Positions 1 to 6,895 are shown, counted from the stretch's first letter. The stretch is 13,405 nt of DNA from Candidatus Glassbacteria bacterium RIFCSPLOWO2_12_FULL_58_11 (GCA_001780825.1 MFIX01000079.1:1-13405), one strand, 5' to 3'. Made by a program: numbers and translations. The notes: a model not told the origin generated them from the sequence alone.

Positions 1-1
1 C

Positions 2-778
2 AATCCGGGCAACATAGGGTCGGCGGAGAGAGTCCGCACGGTGGCGGATGAGGCGGGCCGCAGGGGAGTGCCGATCCGGATCGGGGTCAACTCCGGTTCG
101 CTCGAGCCCGCCCTGCTCGCCAGTCATGGCGGCCCGACAGCCGAGGCCCTGGCGGAGAGTGCCCTGGGCCACTGCCGCCTGCTGGAGGAGGCCGGGTTCG
201 AAGATATCGTGGTCTCGATCAAGGCTTCGGATGTGCCGACCACGGTCCGGGCCAATCGGTTGTTCGCCGCCCGGAGGAAATACCCGTTGCACCTGGGGAT
301 TACCGAGGCGGGCACCCGCTCGCGCGGGACCGTGCTCAGCTCTGTGGGCCTGGGGCTGCTGTTGGGAGAGGGGATCGGGGACACGATCCGGGTGAGCCTG
401 ACCGCCGATCCGGTGGAGGAGATTGCCGTGGCCTATCAGATCCTTTCCGCGGTGGGCCTGCGCCGCCGCGGAGTGGAAATCATTTCCTGCCCCTCCTGCG
501 GCAGGACCGAGGTGGACCTGATCGGACTGGCCGAACAGGTGGAGCGGCTGCTCCAGGGTGTCGAGCTGCCGCTTACAGTGGCGGTGATGGGCTGCGTGGT
601 CAACGGCCCCGGTGAGGCCCGCGAGGCGGATTTCGGGATCGCCGCCGGAAAGGGAAGCGGTATGGTTTTCAGAAAAGGGGAGCAGGTCTGCAAAGTCCCC
701 GAGCCGCAGCTTGTGGCCCGGCTGCTCGAGCTTATCTCCGAGGAAACCGGGGTCCCGCTGTCCATCCCAAAAACGTGA
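2..778 (+). CDS. ispG: 4-hydroxy-3-methylbut-2-en-1-yl diphosphate synthase IspG (GcpE), 3' part
   Basis: IspG carries out the penultimate step of the MEP isoprenoid pathway, reductively opening 2-C-methyl-D-erythritol 2,4-cyclodiphosphate to HMBPP with a [4Fe-4S] cluster. The frame is already open at base 2 and reads NPGNIG, so the gene starts outside the window; the GTG at 41 is internal. The family landmarks follow: a GVPIRIGVNSGSLE block, a GITEAG block, then the cluster-binding region with CPSCGRTEVD (two ligand cysteines) and MGCVVNGPGEA (third cysteine plus the conserved Glu). About 258 residues are visible, covering the end of the TIM barrel and the whole C-terminal iron-sulfur domain. 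Stop is TGA at 776-778. No clear intrinsic terminator follows before the tRNA gene 85 bases downstream. Identification is firm; only the N-terminus is missing. Confidence 0.96.
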   Translation, partial: NPGNIGSAERVRTVADEAGRRGVPIRIGVNSGSLEPALLASHGGPTAEALAESALGHCRLLEEAGFEDIVVSIKASDVPTTVRANRLFAARRKYPLHLGITEAGTRSRGTVLSSVGLGLLLGEGIGDTIRVSLTADPVEEIAVAYQILSAVGLRRRGVEIISCPSCGRTEVDLIGLAEQVERLLQGVELPLTVAVMGCVVNGPGEAREADFGIAAGKGSGMVFRKGEQVCKVPEPQLVARLLELISEETGVPLSIPKT

Positions 779-800
779 ACAGCCTCACAATCCGCCATAC

Positions 801-833
801 TTGCCAATCCGGCCGCTTTTTATTATTTATATT
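801..833 (+). promoter_or_regulatory. possible promoter of tRNA-Arg
   Basis: TTGCCA at 801-806 is followed after 17 bases by TATTTA (824-829), with a further TATATT at 828-833 and then a GC-rich GCGC stretch. A GC-rich discriminator after the -10 box is typical of stringently controlled tRNA promoters. The -10 match is only partial and the choice between the two hexamers is open. Confidence 0.3.
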
Positions 834-863
834 GCGCAGCATTTCAGCCGCGAAAAATAATAC

Positions 864-938
864 GCCCCTGTAGCTCAGTGGATAGAGCATCGGTCTCCGG
901 AACCGTGTGCGCAGGTTCGATTCCCGCCAGGGGCACCA
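864..938 (+). tRNA. tRNA-Arg, anticodon CCG
   Basis: Reads CGG codons. The acceptor stem GCCCCTG (864-870) pairs perfectly with CAGGGGC (928-934), followed by discriminator A935 and an encoded CCA (936-938). The D arm is GCTC/GAGC with an 8-base loop. The anticodon loop CTCCGGA (895-901) places CCG at 897-899 with T before it and G after it. The TTCGATT loop is at 916-922. Two stem pairs are irregular: T890 opposite T906 at the top of the anticodon stem (27-43), and A913 opposite C925 in the T stem (51-63). The variable loop is only 4 bases. All invariant bases are present, so I call it functional, with slight doubt. Confidence 0.9.
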
Positions 939-941
939 TTG

Positions 942-990
942 AAAAGCGCCGTATTCCCTTTACAAGGGGGAAGCGGCGCTTTTGGTTTTA
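942..990 (+). terminator. rho-independent terminator after tRNA-Arg, possibly bidirectional
   Basis: A perfect 10-bp stem, AAAAGCGCCG (942-951) with CGGCGCTTTT (974-983), is extended inward by TCCC/GGGG pairing and followed by TTTTGGTTTTATT. Because the stem is flanked by A residues on its left side, the opposite strand also reads hairpin plus T-run, so it could also end the minus-strand PAS transcript that finishes at 1123. Confidence 0.8.
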
Positions 991-1122
991 TTGGCTTTCC
1001 GGCCGATTTGACTTTTTCCAGTCCGCTGGCCGGGAGAACCGTGTTCAGAATTATGAGCCAGGAAGGTCACCTGATTCTTAAGACGCCCCTAATGCGCTTA
1101 TTCAATGATTCCATGCCGCTTA

Positions 1123-2541
1123 TCAACTTTCCTCTTCGCCATTCCGGCTCAGCAGCTTCCGGTTCACTTCTTTCATTTTCAGCAGCTCGGTTTCCGCTTC
1201 CAGCAATAATTCCCAGGAGCCGTCTTTCAGTTTGCCGGAGCCCAGTTGCGCGCGAATTTTGTCGAGCAGGCTGACAACGATCTGGTTGCCTTCACGGGCC
1301 GACTCCAAAGCCAGCGAGTTAAACTCCTCAAGCCGGCCGGCATTTTCTTTTTTCCGAGTCATCTTTTTATAAAGGCTCTGGTCGCGAAAGATACCCATTA
1401 GATAGGGTTTCCCGCCAATGGCCAGCAAATGGGCGCTGATCATTACCGGCACTTTCGTACTATCCTTACGCACGATTTCGCAGTCCAGATCGATCCCTGA
1501 GCCTTTTTCCGAGCGCTCCTGGAACATCCGCAGGTATCTTTCCATTTCCTCCCGCGGGTGGAGCTCGGTCTGATGCATGCTGACCAGCTCATCCCTGGTG
1601 TAGCCCATCAATACCTCGGCCTGCGGATTGGCCTCGTGGATCATCCCGGTCTCGGCATCCGCGATAAAGGCGGCGTCCTGAAGGCTTTCGAACAGCGCAC
1701 GGTATTTTTCCTCCCGTTCACGAAGCTCTTCCTCGGCTTTCTTCTGGTTGGAGATGTCCCTGGCCCAGACAGAAAGGCGCACAACATTGCCTTTGCCGTC
1801 GAACACTGGGTAAACTGTCGTATTGAATATTATGCCAGCTTGAGTCTCTTCGAAACGCACCGGCATACGGTATTGAATTGCTATGTCGTGGTAATTCCTG
1901 CGGCTTTGGGCCAGCTCTGGAGCAATCAGACCTAAACTGTTGACTCCGATAAGCTCTTTTACCGGTTTCCCGAAACGCAGCGCCGCGGTCTCGTTAAGGT
2001 AAATTATGGTACCGTCAATATCCAGCAGGAGCATGGGCTCCGCCGAGGTATTGAGGATCGTCTTAACCATGTCCTCATCTTCCCGCAGTTTCTCCTCGGC
2101 TTTTTTCCGCTGGGTGATGTCGGTAGCCAGGCCGCAAATTCCCCAGCAGCGGCCCTCTTCATCTAGCAGAGGCACTTTGGTGGTAAAATATATCCGCTCA
2201 TCACCCAGGCGCAGATGTTCCTCGTTAGCGTGGATCTCTCCGCTATCGATTACTTTCCGGTCCAGCTCGCGGATTTTCTCGGCTATTTCCGGAGGATAGA
2301 CCTCATCCGCGGTCTTGCCGACAATCTCCTCGCTCTTCAAGCCAATTACGCTTTCGCTCTTATTATTTACCAGCAGATAGCGGCCTTCGGCATCCTTGAC
2401 CACCACCAGCGAGGTGATGTTGTCCAACAGGACCTGAGTGAGCTCAAGCTTGCGGCGGACCTCCTGACTGGCCCGGTCTTTAGCCGCCAGCTTCTTTACG
2501 CGGGCCTGCAGTTGGGAATATGTTAATTTTTTCGTGGAGAT
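1123..2541 (-). CDS. multi-PAS sensory protein without a recognisable output domain
   Basis: A cytoplasmic signalling protein with three tandem PAS/PAC modules; no membrane segment is seen. Counting from an ATC at 2541, residues 1-38 form a charged, probably coiled-coil lead-in. PAS1 lies at about 39-144 (ending ATDITQRKKAEEKL), PAS2 at 156-268 (ending ARDISNQKKAEEEL) and PAS3 at 276-390, where YRALFESLQDAAFIAD and MGYTRDEL are typical PAS text. The last 80 residues are charged and helical but lack the H-box and ATP-binding motifs of histidine kinases, and no GGDEF, EAL or HTH is visible. Ligand and partner are unknown. The frame is open back to 2619 but has no ATG or GTG. TTG at 2427 lacks a Shine-Dalgarno and would cut into the coil before PAS1, whereas AGGAG (2554-2550) sits 8 bases before ATC 2541. 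The start is therefore uncertain. It has its own promoter at 2647-2677. Confidence 0.85.
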   Translation of the reverse strand: MSTKKLTYSQLQARVKKLAAKDRASQEVRRKLELTQVLLDNITSLVVVKDAEGRYLLVNNKSESVIGLKSEEIVGKTADEVYPPEIAEKIRELDRKVIDSGEIHANEEHLRLGDERIYFTTKVPLLDEEGRCWGICGLATDITQRKKAEEKLREDEDMVKTILNTSAEPMLLLDIDGTIIYLNETAALRFGKPVKELIGVNSLGLIAPELAQSRRNYHDIAIQYRMPVRFEETQAGIIFNTTVYPVFDGKGNVVRLSVWARDISNQKKAEEELREREEKYRALFESLQDAAFIADAETGMIHEANPQAEVLMGYTRDELVSMHQTELHPREEMERYLRMFQERSEKGSGIDLDCEIVRKDSTKVPVMISAHLLAIGGKPYLMGIFRDQSLYKKMTRKKENAGRLEEFNSLALESAREGNQIVVSLLDKIRAQLGSGKLKDGSWELLLEAETELLKMKEVNRKLLSRNGEEES

Positions 2542-2545
2542 TTGA

Positions 2546-2626
2546 TCAGCTCCTGTAAAGACTCCGCCCTTGCGAAGAAGAAACCGCTGGAAAGCTGATA
2601 CAATCGAACAGGAAAAACACTACCAT
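2546..2626 (-). CDS. possible 26-codon leader ORF upstream of the PAS gene
   Basis: ATG at 2626 is preceded by GGTGAT at a spacing suited to pairing with the 16S 3' end, and lies about 14 bases after the predicted transcription start. The frame reads MVVFFLFDCISF and runs 26 codons to a TGA at 2548-2546, next to the AGGAG that precedes the putative PAS start. This arrangement would suit termination-reinitiation coupling. Alternatively it is the true N-terminus of the PAS gene, separated by a frameshift. Peptide function is unknown. Confidence 0.25.
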   Translation of the reverse strand: MVVFFLFDCISFPAVSSSQGRSLYRS

Positions 2627-2646
2627 TTTATCACCATTTCGGGGCC

Positions 2647-2677
2647 ATTATAACACAGAAACCGGGGGTCTTGTCAA
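2647..2677 (-). promoter_or_regulatory. sigma70-type promoter of the PAS gene
   Basis: Read on the minus strand, a perfect -35 TTGACA (2677-2672) and a perfect -10 TATAAT (2652-2647) are separated by 19 bases. The -10 is preceded by TGT, an extended -10 (TGn) that can offset the long spacer. The predicted start is near 2640, leaving a leader of roughly 100 bases. Confidence 0.65.
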
Positions 2678-2750
2678 GCAGGATAACATCTTTTAATAAA
2701 AAAGGTTACAGCGGAATAGCGGTTTAACGTTGCAGAGATTGCTGAAATAC

Positions 2751-3221
2751 TCAGGCGGAGTCTTCTCTGATCCCTTTGAAAAATCTTTGCAGCAGGCTTG
2801 CGCATTCAGCGGCCAGGACTCCGCGGGTGACATTCAGGCGATGGTTCAGCCCGGGTTCCTCGACCAGGTTGAAAACACTGCCGCAGCCGCCGAACTTGGG
2901 TTCCCCGGCGCCGTAGACCAGTCTTCCCAGCTTTCCCAGGACCAGTGCGCCGGCGCACATGACACAGGGTTCCAGGGTGGAGTAAAGCGTACATTCATCG
3001 AAATACCAGTGGCCGAGCCAGTCCGCGGCGCGGCGGAGGGCGAGGAACTCGGCGTGCGCAGTTGAATCCTGAATCCGGCGGGTCAGGTTGTGCGCCGCGC
3101 CGATAATCCGGCCGTCATAAACCACCAGCGCGCCGACCGGAACTTCCCCGCTTTTCGCGGCGCGCTCGGCCAGCGCGATGGCTCGGGCCATGTACGTTTC
3201 ATCTTCCGGGAGGAAGTCCAA
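2751..3221 (-). CDS. tadA: tRNA-specific adenosine deaminase TadA
   Basis: TadA deaminates the wobble adenosine to inosine (A34 to I34) in tRNA-Arg(ACG), letting one tRNA read CGU, CGC and CGA. The protein carries the zinc-dependent cytidine/adenosine deaminase signature: HAE at residues 56-58, and PCVMCAGAL with cysteines 86 and 89. This is almost the same numbering as E. coli TadA (His57, Glu59, Cys87, Cys90). I chose TTG 3221 because AGGAG lies six bases upstream and it gives 156 residues, the usual family size. The frame stays open to a further TTG at 3320, but that would add 33 unconserved residues. It is transcribed in the same direction as the downstream PAS gene, which has its own promoter. 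Its functional neighbour in theme is the tRNA-Arg(CCG) gene, which reads the remaining CGG codon. Confidence 0.95.
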   Translation of the reverse strand: MDFLPEDETYMARAIALAERAAKSGEVPVGALVVYDGRIIGAAHNLTRRIQDSTAHAEFLALRRAADWLGHWYFDECTLYSTLEPCVMCAGALVLGKLGRLVYGAGEPKFGGCGSVFNLVEEPGLNHRLNVTRGVLAAECASLLQRFFKGIREDSA

Positions 3222-3291
3222 GCCGCTCTCCTGTGGGTGTGCCGCTCGCTCGGCCCTAATAGTGCCCTGCCTGCTGCTGAACCGGACTATC

Positions 3292-3320
3292 AAGATATAG
3301 TTCCTGCCGCCACAGTTCAA
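3292..3320 (-). promoter_or_regulatory. possible promoter of tadA
   Basis: On the minus strand TTGAAC (3320-3315) and TATCTT (3297-3292) are spaced by 17 bases, each matching consensus at four positions. It would give a start near 3285 and a leader of about 60 bases before TTG 3221. Weak evidence. Confidence 0.3.
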
Positions 3321-3419
3321 GGACTGTTGACAAAAGGCGGGTCAAGTTCGCGGTCCGCCCTGAGTGGTAATGCCGTAATCGAAATAATCAGAGTCGTGAG
3401 CCGGATGGGCTTATTTTAT

Positions 3420-3448
3420 TCTTTACAAGCGGCTTAAAAATATATAGT
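3420..3448 (+). promoter_or_regulatory. possible promoter of tRNA-Ala
   Basis: TATAGT at 3443-3448 is a five-of-six -10 match in an AT-rich stretch 26 bases before the tRNA. The -35 is unclear: TCTTTA at 17 bases or TTTACA at 15 bases. Confidence 0.35.
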
Positions 3449-3473
3449 TTTTGTGAAACTTATCGACCTGAAA

Positions 3474-3549
3474 GGGGCAGTAGCTCAGATGGGAGAGCGC
3501 ATCCCTCGCACGGATGAGGCCGCCGGTTCGACTCCGGTCTGCTCCACCA
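3474..3549 (+). tRNA. tRNA-Ala, anticodon CGC
   Basis: Reads GCG codons. The acceptor GGGGCAG (3474-3480) pairs with CTGCTCC (3539-3545) and contains the G3:U70 wobble pair that is the main identity element for alanyl-tRNA synthetase. The discriminator is A3546 and CCA is encoded at 3547-3549. The D arm is GCTC/GAGC, the anticodon stem CATCC/GGATG, and the loop CTCGCAC (3505-3511) places CGC at 3507-3509. The T arm is GCCGG/CCGGT with TTCGACT. A regular 76-base cloverleaf. Confidence 0.96.
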
Positions 3550-3555
3550 TATTTG

Positions 3556-3597
3556 CGGAAAGCCGCTGGACTTGATCCGGTGGCTTTCCGTTTGTTA
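3556..3597 (+). terminator. rho-independent terminator after tRNA-Ala
   Basis: CGGAAAGCC (3556-3564) pairs with GGCTTTCCG (3582-3590), with more pairing inside, followed by TTTGTT. A second T-run lies at 3603-3609. Confidence 0.7.
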
Positions 3598-3822
3598 GGG
3601 GGATTTTTCTTCACTTTCGCCGACCCGGTGCCGGGACGAGAAACCCTTTCATACGAGACTTAAGGATTTGTTTTGTCTGGACCGCCCGAGGAAGTTAAAT
3701 TTCTTCCCAGGGATTTAGCCATTAATCATTAAGAGGCTTAAAACCGGCATTCGCTTTCAGAAGGTGATGCGCTTGCCCGGAACCGGGTTCTAAAGTACCA
3801 AATAGGCTCAGGAAGGACCGCT

Positions 3823-4311
3823 GTGAATACCATCGAGAAAACGTTTCACAAAGGGGAAGTGATCATCAAAGAGGGCCACTTTGCGAACTCGTTCTACGTG
3901 ATCAATGAGGGGACGGTCGAGGTGATCAAGCGCAAAGGCGACCGCGAGGTAAGGCTGGCGGTCCTGGGCGAGCACGAATTTTTCGGCGAGATGAGCCTGC
4001 TGGACCCGGAACACAGCATGCACAGCGCCACTGTGCGGGCCCTGGAGACTACCCGGGTGACGATCATGAGCCAGGAGGATTTCGAGCGGTATTTGGGGAC
4101 CCTGACTCCGGGGATGAGAAACCTGCTGCGCAGGTTGGTCGCACGTCTTCGCGAGACCAGCTCCAGAGTTACCGAGGATAAAAGGATCGCTCCGGCAGCC
4201 CGGCCCGCTGAACCGGAAAAAGCGGAAGGTGAACCTGACAAAGAGCAGGATGAACCTGACAAAGAGCCGGGCGAACCTGACAAAAAGGAGAGCGAGCCTG
4301 AAAAAAGCTGA
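3823..4311 (+). CDS. stand-alone cyclic nucleotide-binding (CRP-like) domain protein with a repeat tail
   Basis: Starts at GTG 3823 with AGGAAGGA about five bases upstream. Residues about 8-125 form a cNMP-binding beta-barrel of the CRP/FNR superfamily: FHKGEVIIKEG, YVINEGTVEVI, and FFGEMSLLDPEHS at the phosphate-binding cassette position. The ligand-contact arginine of true cAMP binders is not clearly present: after the cassette the text reads SMHSATVRA, where CRP has RSA. A helix (MRNLLRRLVARLRETSS) ends the domain. There is no helix-turn-helix, so it is not a transcription factor of the usual kind. The last 30 or so residues are a Glu/Pro/Asp/Lys tail built from a seven-residue repeat. It is probably monocistronic between tRNA-Ala and recD2. 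The function is unknown; a regulatory subunit or adaptor is conceivable. Confidence 0.85.
   Translation: MNTIEKTFHKGEVIIKEGHFANSFYVINEGTVEVIKRKGDREVRLAVLGEHEFFGEMSLLDPEHSMHSATVRALETTRVTIMSQEDFERYLGTLTPGMRNLLRRLVARLRETSSRVTEDKRIAPAARPAEPEKAEGEPDKEQDEPDKEPGEPDKKESEPEKS
4231..4311 (+). repeat. 21-bp in-frame tandem repeat, about 3.8 copies
   Basis: Units begin at 4231, 4252, 4273 and 4294, each starting GAACCTGACAAA or a close variant (the last GAGCCTGAAAAA, cut by the stop codon). Each encodes one EPDKExx heptad. The first two copies differ only near their ends, suggesting recent duplication. Confidence 0.85.
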
Positions 4312-4626
4312 GCCGATCTTACGGGCTTACGCTATTAAAGCCCCCGCCTGAAGTTCCAGCCTGCGCACCCACCATCCTTAGCACATTTTCCAAAATATTT
4401 GCTTCAACGACAGATCGTATTTGCATTTTCCTGCCGGATTAGGATCCTTCAGAGCATTAAATATCTGTCTTTTCTCGCCGCCGTTCAATTCTGCGCCCTA
4501 ATTTTTACTGACAACCGGGCGGACAGAAATTATACTTAGCCCGACCAATCCTTCTTGAAAATTTAAAACAATCCTGGCCGGCCGGCGAAAGTCGCCCGAA
4601 CAATTGCGCTCACTAGGCAGCCGGGA
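4312..4626. other. 315-base intergenic region between the cNMP-domain gene and recD2
   Basis: No gene is supported on either strand. It contains a short hairpin GGGCTT/AAGCCC at 4323-4343 with no T-run, distant GACAGAT and ATCTGTC half-repeats around 4410-4470, and the recD2 promoter at 4508-4536. The rest is unremarkable. Confidence 0.6.
4508..4536 (+). promoter_or_regulatory. sigma70-type promoter of recD2
   Basis: CTGACA (4508-4513) and TATACT (4531-4536) each match consensus at five positions and are spaced by exactly 17 bases. The predicted start is near 4543, giving a leader of about 85-100 bases. Confidence 0.6.
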
Positions 4627-6870
4627 ATGAGGATAAGCCACATGCCGGAGACTCTTACCGGATACCTCGAGCTGATCAGCTACCACAACGAGGAGAACGA
4701 TTACACGGTGGCCCGCCTCCGCGCCGAGGGGAGCGAGGAGCGGGTGACAGTAGTCGGGCACCTTTCCGGAGTGCACGAGGGAGAACATCTCCGGCTGACC
4801 GGAGCCTGGAAGCAGCATCCGCGGTTTGGCGCGCAGTTCAGCGTCGAGAGCTATCAGTTCATCTACCCGGAGACCGAGGCCGGAATAGAGCGCTACCTGG
4901 CCTCGGGCCTGATCCGCGGGATCGGGCCCAAGATCGCGGAAAGGATTGTTTCCAGGTTCGGCCGGGAGACTCTCGAGGTGATCGAACTCAGGCCGGAGGA
5001 TTTGAAAAAGGTTCCGGGGCTGGGGCGCAAGAAAATCAGCCAGATCAAAGAGGCCTGGGAGGAGCAGCGCGGCATCCGCAGGCTGATGATTTTTCTGCAG
5101 AGCTATGGAGTGAGCGGCGCGATAGCGGCGCGGATTTACCGGAGATACCGTGAACAGGGGGTGGAAGCGGTGTCGCAAAACCCCTACCGTCTGGCCGAGG
5201 AGGTGCGCGGCATTGGCTTCGCCACCGCGGACCGTATCGCCCGGAGCCTCGGATTCGCCGCCGACAGCCCATTGCGCATCCGCAGCGGATTGCTGCATTC
5301 TGCAGAGCAGGCCGGGGAGCGGGGCCATACCTGCCTGCCGCGCGAGCTTTTCCTGCAAAATGCGGCCGACCTGCTGGAGCTTAAAAAGGAAGCTCTCGAA
5401 GAGACTCTGGCCGAAATGGCCGGATTGGGCCGGCTGGTGCTCGAGCGCGATGAGACGGAGGGCCGGGAATTCGTCTATTCCAATGATAGTTTCTGGGCCG
5501 AGGCCGCCTGCGCCCAGGGGCTGGCGCGGATCATGGCCGAGGCTGGGCCGGAAACCGGCTCTGAAAGCCGTCTGCCGGAGCAGGCGAGCGTCTGGATTGC
5601 GGCCTTCGAGCGCGAGAGAGTGATCGAGCTTTCCGGTGAGCAGAAGGAAGCGGTGGCCGGAGCGGTGACCGGCGGAGTAAGCCTGATTACTGGCGGACCC
5701 GGGACCGGCAAGACCACAATAATCGCCGCGCTGGCCGCGATCCTGGAGCGCCGGGGATTCACGGTGGTGCTGGCCGCGCCGACCGGCCGGGCCGCCAAGA
5801 AAATGGGCGAGGCGGCCGGCGGAGCTCCGGCGTTTACGATTCCCCGCCTGCTCGGCTGGAGCTTTGGCGAGGGCCGCTTTTTGCACAATGCAGCCCGGCC
5901 GCTCAAGGGCGACCTGTTCGTCATCGATGAGGTCTCGATGGTCGACCTGCCGCTTTTCGCCAGTCTGCTGGACGCTCTGCCGGGAGGCGCGCGCCTGGTG
6001 CTGGTGGGCGATGTGGACCAGCTTCCCTCGATCGGGCCGGGCAAGCTGCTCGCTGATCTGATCGACAGCCGGGCGATACCAGTTTACCGCCTGAATGAAA
6101 TTTTCCGCCAGGCCGGCCTGAGCCGGATCGTGCTCAATGCGCACCGGGTGCGCAGGGGAGAAGTACCCTCCGGCGGCCCGCCCGGAGGACAGGAGGAAGA
6201 GTCGCAGGCGGAGTCCGGGATACCGGCGGGGCAGGATTTTTTCCTGGTCGTGCAGCCCGAGGCCTTGAAAGCGCGGGAAATGATGGTGCGCCTGGCTGCC
6301 GAGCGCCTGGAGGCAAAATTCGGGTTCGACCCGCTGACCGACCTTCAGGTCATCACCCCGATGAACCGGGGCACCTGCGGGACCCGGGAGCTCAACTCCG
6401 CGCTCCAGGAGGCGCTCAATCCAAACGGCGAAAAGATCAAATTCGGGCGCGGCCTGCGGGTCGGCGACCGGGTGATGCAGATACGAAACGATTACGAGAA
6501 GGATGTATTCAACGGGGATGTCGGCCGGGTCCGCGGCTGCGATGAACAATCCCAGCGCCTGAGCGTGGATTTCGACGGGCGGATAGTGAACTACGATTCA
6601 CTCGAGCTGGAAGACCTGAGCATGGCCTATGCGGTCACCGTGCATAAAAGCCAGGGCAGCGAGTATCCGGCGGTAATTATCATCCTGCTCAATGAACATT
6701 ATGTCATGCTGCAGCGCAATCTCCTGTATACCGCAATCTCGCGCGGCCGGAAGCTGGTGGTCCTGATCGGCGATCCACGGGCTTTCTCCCGGGCCGTGGG
6801 CAACGCCAGAGTCCAGTTTCGCTGTACCCGTCTTGCGCAGCGGCTGCGCTCAGTATTAAAATTATGTTGA
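4627..6870 (+). CDS. recD2: RecD2-type ATP-dependent 5'-3' DNA helicase
   Basis: A superfamily 1B helicase of the RecD2 branch, found where RecBC is absent and linked to repair and fork rescue. Residues about 7-80 form the N-terminal OB-like domain. Residues 90-210 carry helix-hairpin-helix motifs (GLIRGIGPKIAERI, KKVPGLGRKKISQI, VRGIGFATADRIA). The motor follows: Walker A GGPGTGKT at 356-363, APTGRAA at 384-390, Walker B DEVS at 434-437, GDVDQLPSIG at 461-470, and the late motif YAVTVHKSQGSEYP at about 668-681 with LLYTAISRGR near 699. The 747 residues fit the family. A Gly/Pro/Glu-rich insert lies at 514-535. ATG 4642 has GAGGA at a better distance than the first ATG at 4627, so five residues may be extra. 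The stop codon overlaps the Fur-like site at 6868. Confidence 0.95.
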   Translation: MRISHMPETLTGYLELISYHNEENDYTVARLRAEGSEERVTVVGHLSGVHEGEHLRLTGAWKQHPRFGAQFSVESYQFIYPETEAGIERYLASGLIRGIGPKIAERIVSRFGRETLEVIELRPEDLKKVPGLGRKKISQIKEAWEEQRGIRRLMIFLQSYGVSGAIAARIYRRYREQGVEAVSQNPYRLAEEVRGIGFATADRIARSLGFAADSPLRIRSGLLHSAEQAGERGHTCLPRELFLQNAADLLELKKEALEETLAEMAGLGRLVLERDETEGREFVYSNDSFWAEAACAQGLARIMAEAGPETGSESRLPEQASVWIAAFERERVIELSGEQKEAVAGAVTGGVSLITGGPGTGKTTIIAALAAILERRGFTVVLAAPTGRAAKKMGEAAGGAPAFTIPRLLGWSFGEGRFLHNAARPLKGDLFVIDEVSMVDLPLFASLLDALPGGARLVLVGDVDQLPSIGPGKLLADLIDSRAIPVYRLNEIFRQAGLSRIVLNAHRVRRGEVPSGGPPGGQEEESQAESGIPAGQDFFLVVQPEALKAREMMVRLAAERLEAKFGFDPLTDLQVITPMNRGTCGTRELNSALQEALNPNGEKIKFGRGLRVGDRVMQIRNDYEKDVFNGDVGRVRGCDEQSQRLSVDFDGRIVNYDSLELEDLSMAYAVTVHKSQGSEYPAVIIILLNEHYVMLQRNLLYTAISRGRKLVVLIGDPRAFSRAVGNARVQFRCTRLAQRLRSVLKLC

Positions 6871-6893
6871 CAATTATTCTCAATCTGTATAGA
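6867..6893 (+). promoter_or_regulatory. candidate distal promoter of pyrF-fur
   Basis: A perfect -35 TTGACA (6867-6872) overlaps the recD2 stop codon. The only nearby -10 is TATAGA (6888-6893), at a short 15-base spacing. The -35 lies inside the Fur-like palindrome, so a bound regulator would block it. Confidence 0.3.
6868..6882 (+). promoter_or_regulatory. Fur-box-like 7-1-7 palindrome
   Basis: TGACAATTATTCTCA matches the classical 7-1-7 Fur site (TGATAAT-N-ATTATCA) at 12 of the 14 defined positions. Its own half-sites match each other at six of seven. It lies ahead of an operon that encodes a Fur protein and overlaps a TTGACA hexamer, the usual geometry for repression. Binding is inferred from sequence only. 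Confidence 0.5.
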
Positions 6894-6895
6894 TA

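Noticed and set aside
864..1122. tRNA-Arg 3' end as an attachment site for a mobile element
   Set aside because: No second copy of the tRNA 3' end, integrase or foreign-looking gene is found in the window.
939..1274. 111-codon plus-strand open frame after tRNA-Arg
   Set aside because: It starts at the terminator hairpin and runs into the 3' end of the PAS gene; no ribosome site or protein-like composition.
3222..3320. Upstream extension of tadA to TTG 3320
   Set aside because: TTG 3221 has AGGAG at ideal spacing and gives the normal family length with matching active-site numbering.
3780..3790. Palindrome GAACC-G-GGTTC upstream of the cNMP-domain gene as an operator
   Set aside because: It is short, has no paired promoter of good quality, and no known regulator fits; chance is likely in GC-rich DNA.
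4231..4311. Tandem repeats as a CRISPR or integration site
   Set aside because: Units are contiguous, have no spacers, and are in frame inside a coding sequence.
4323..4343. Hairpin GGGCTT/AAGCCC after the cNMP-domain gene as a terminator
   Set aside because: No T-run follows the stem; the next bases are C-rich.
4498..6549. 683-codon open frame on the minus strand opposite recD2
   Set aside because: It is an antisense shadow of GC-rich recD2 coding sequence. The translation has no recognisable domain, while the plus strand encodes a complete helicase.
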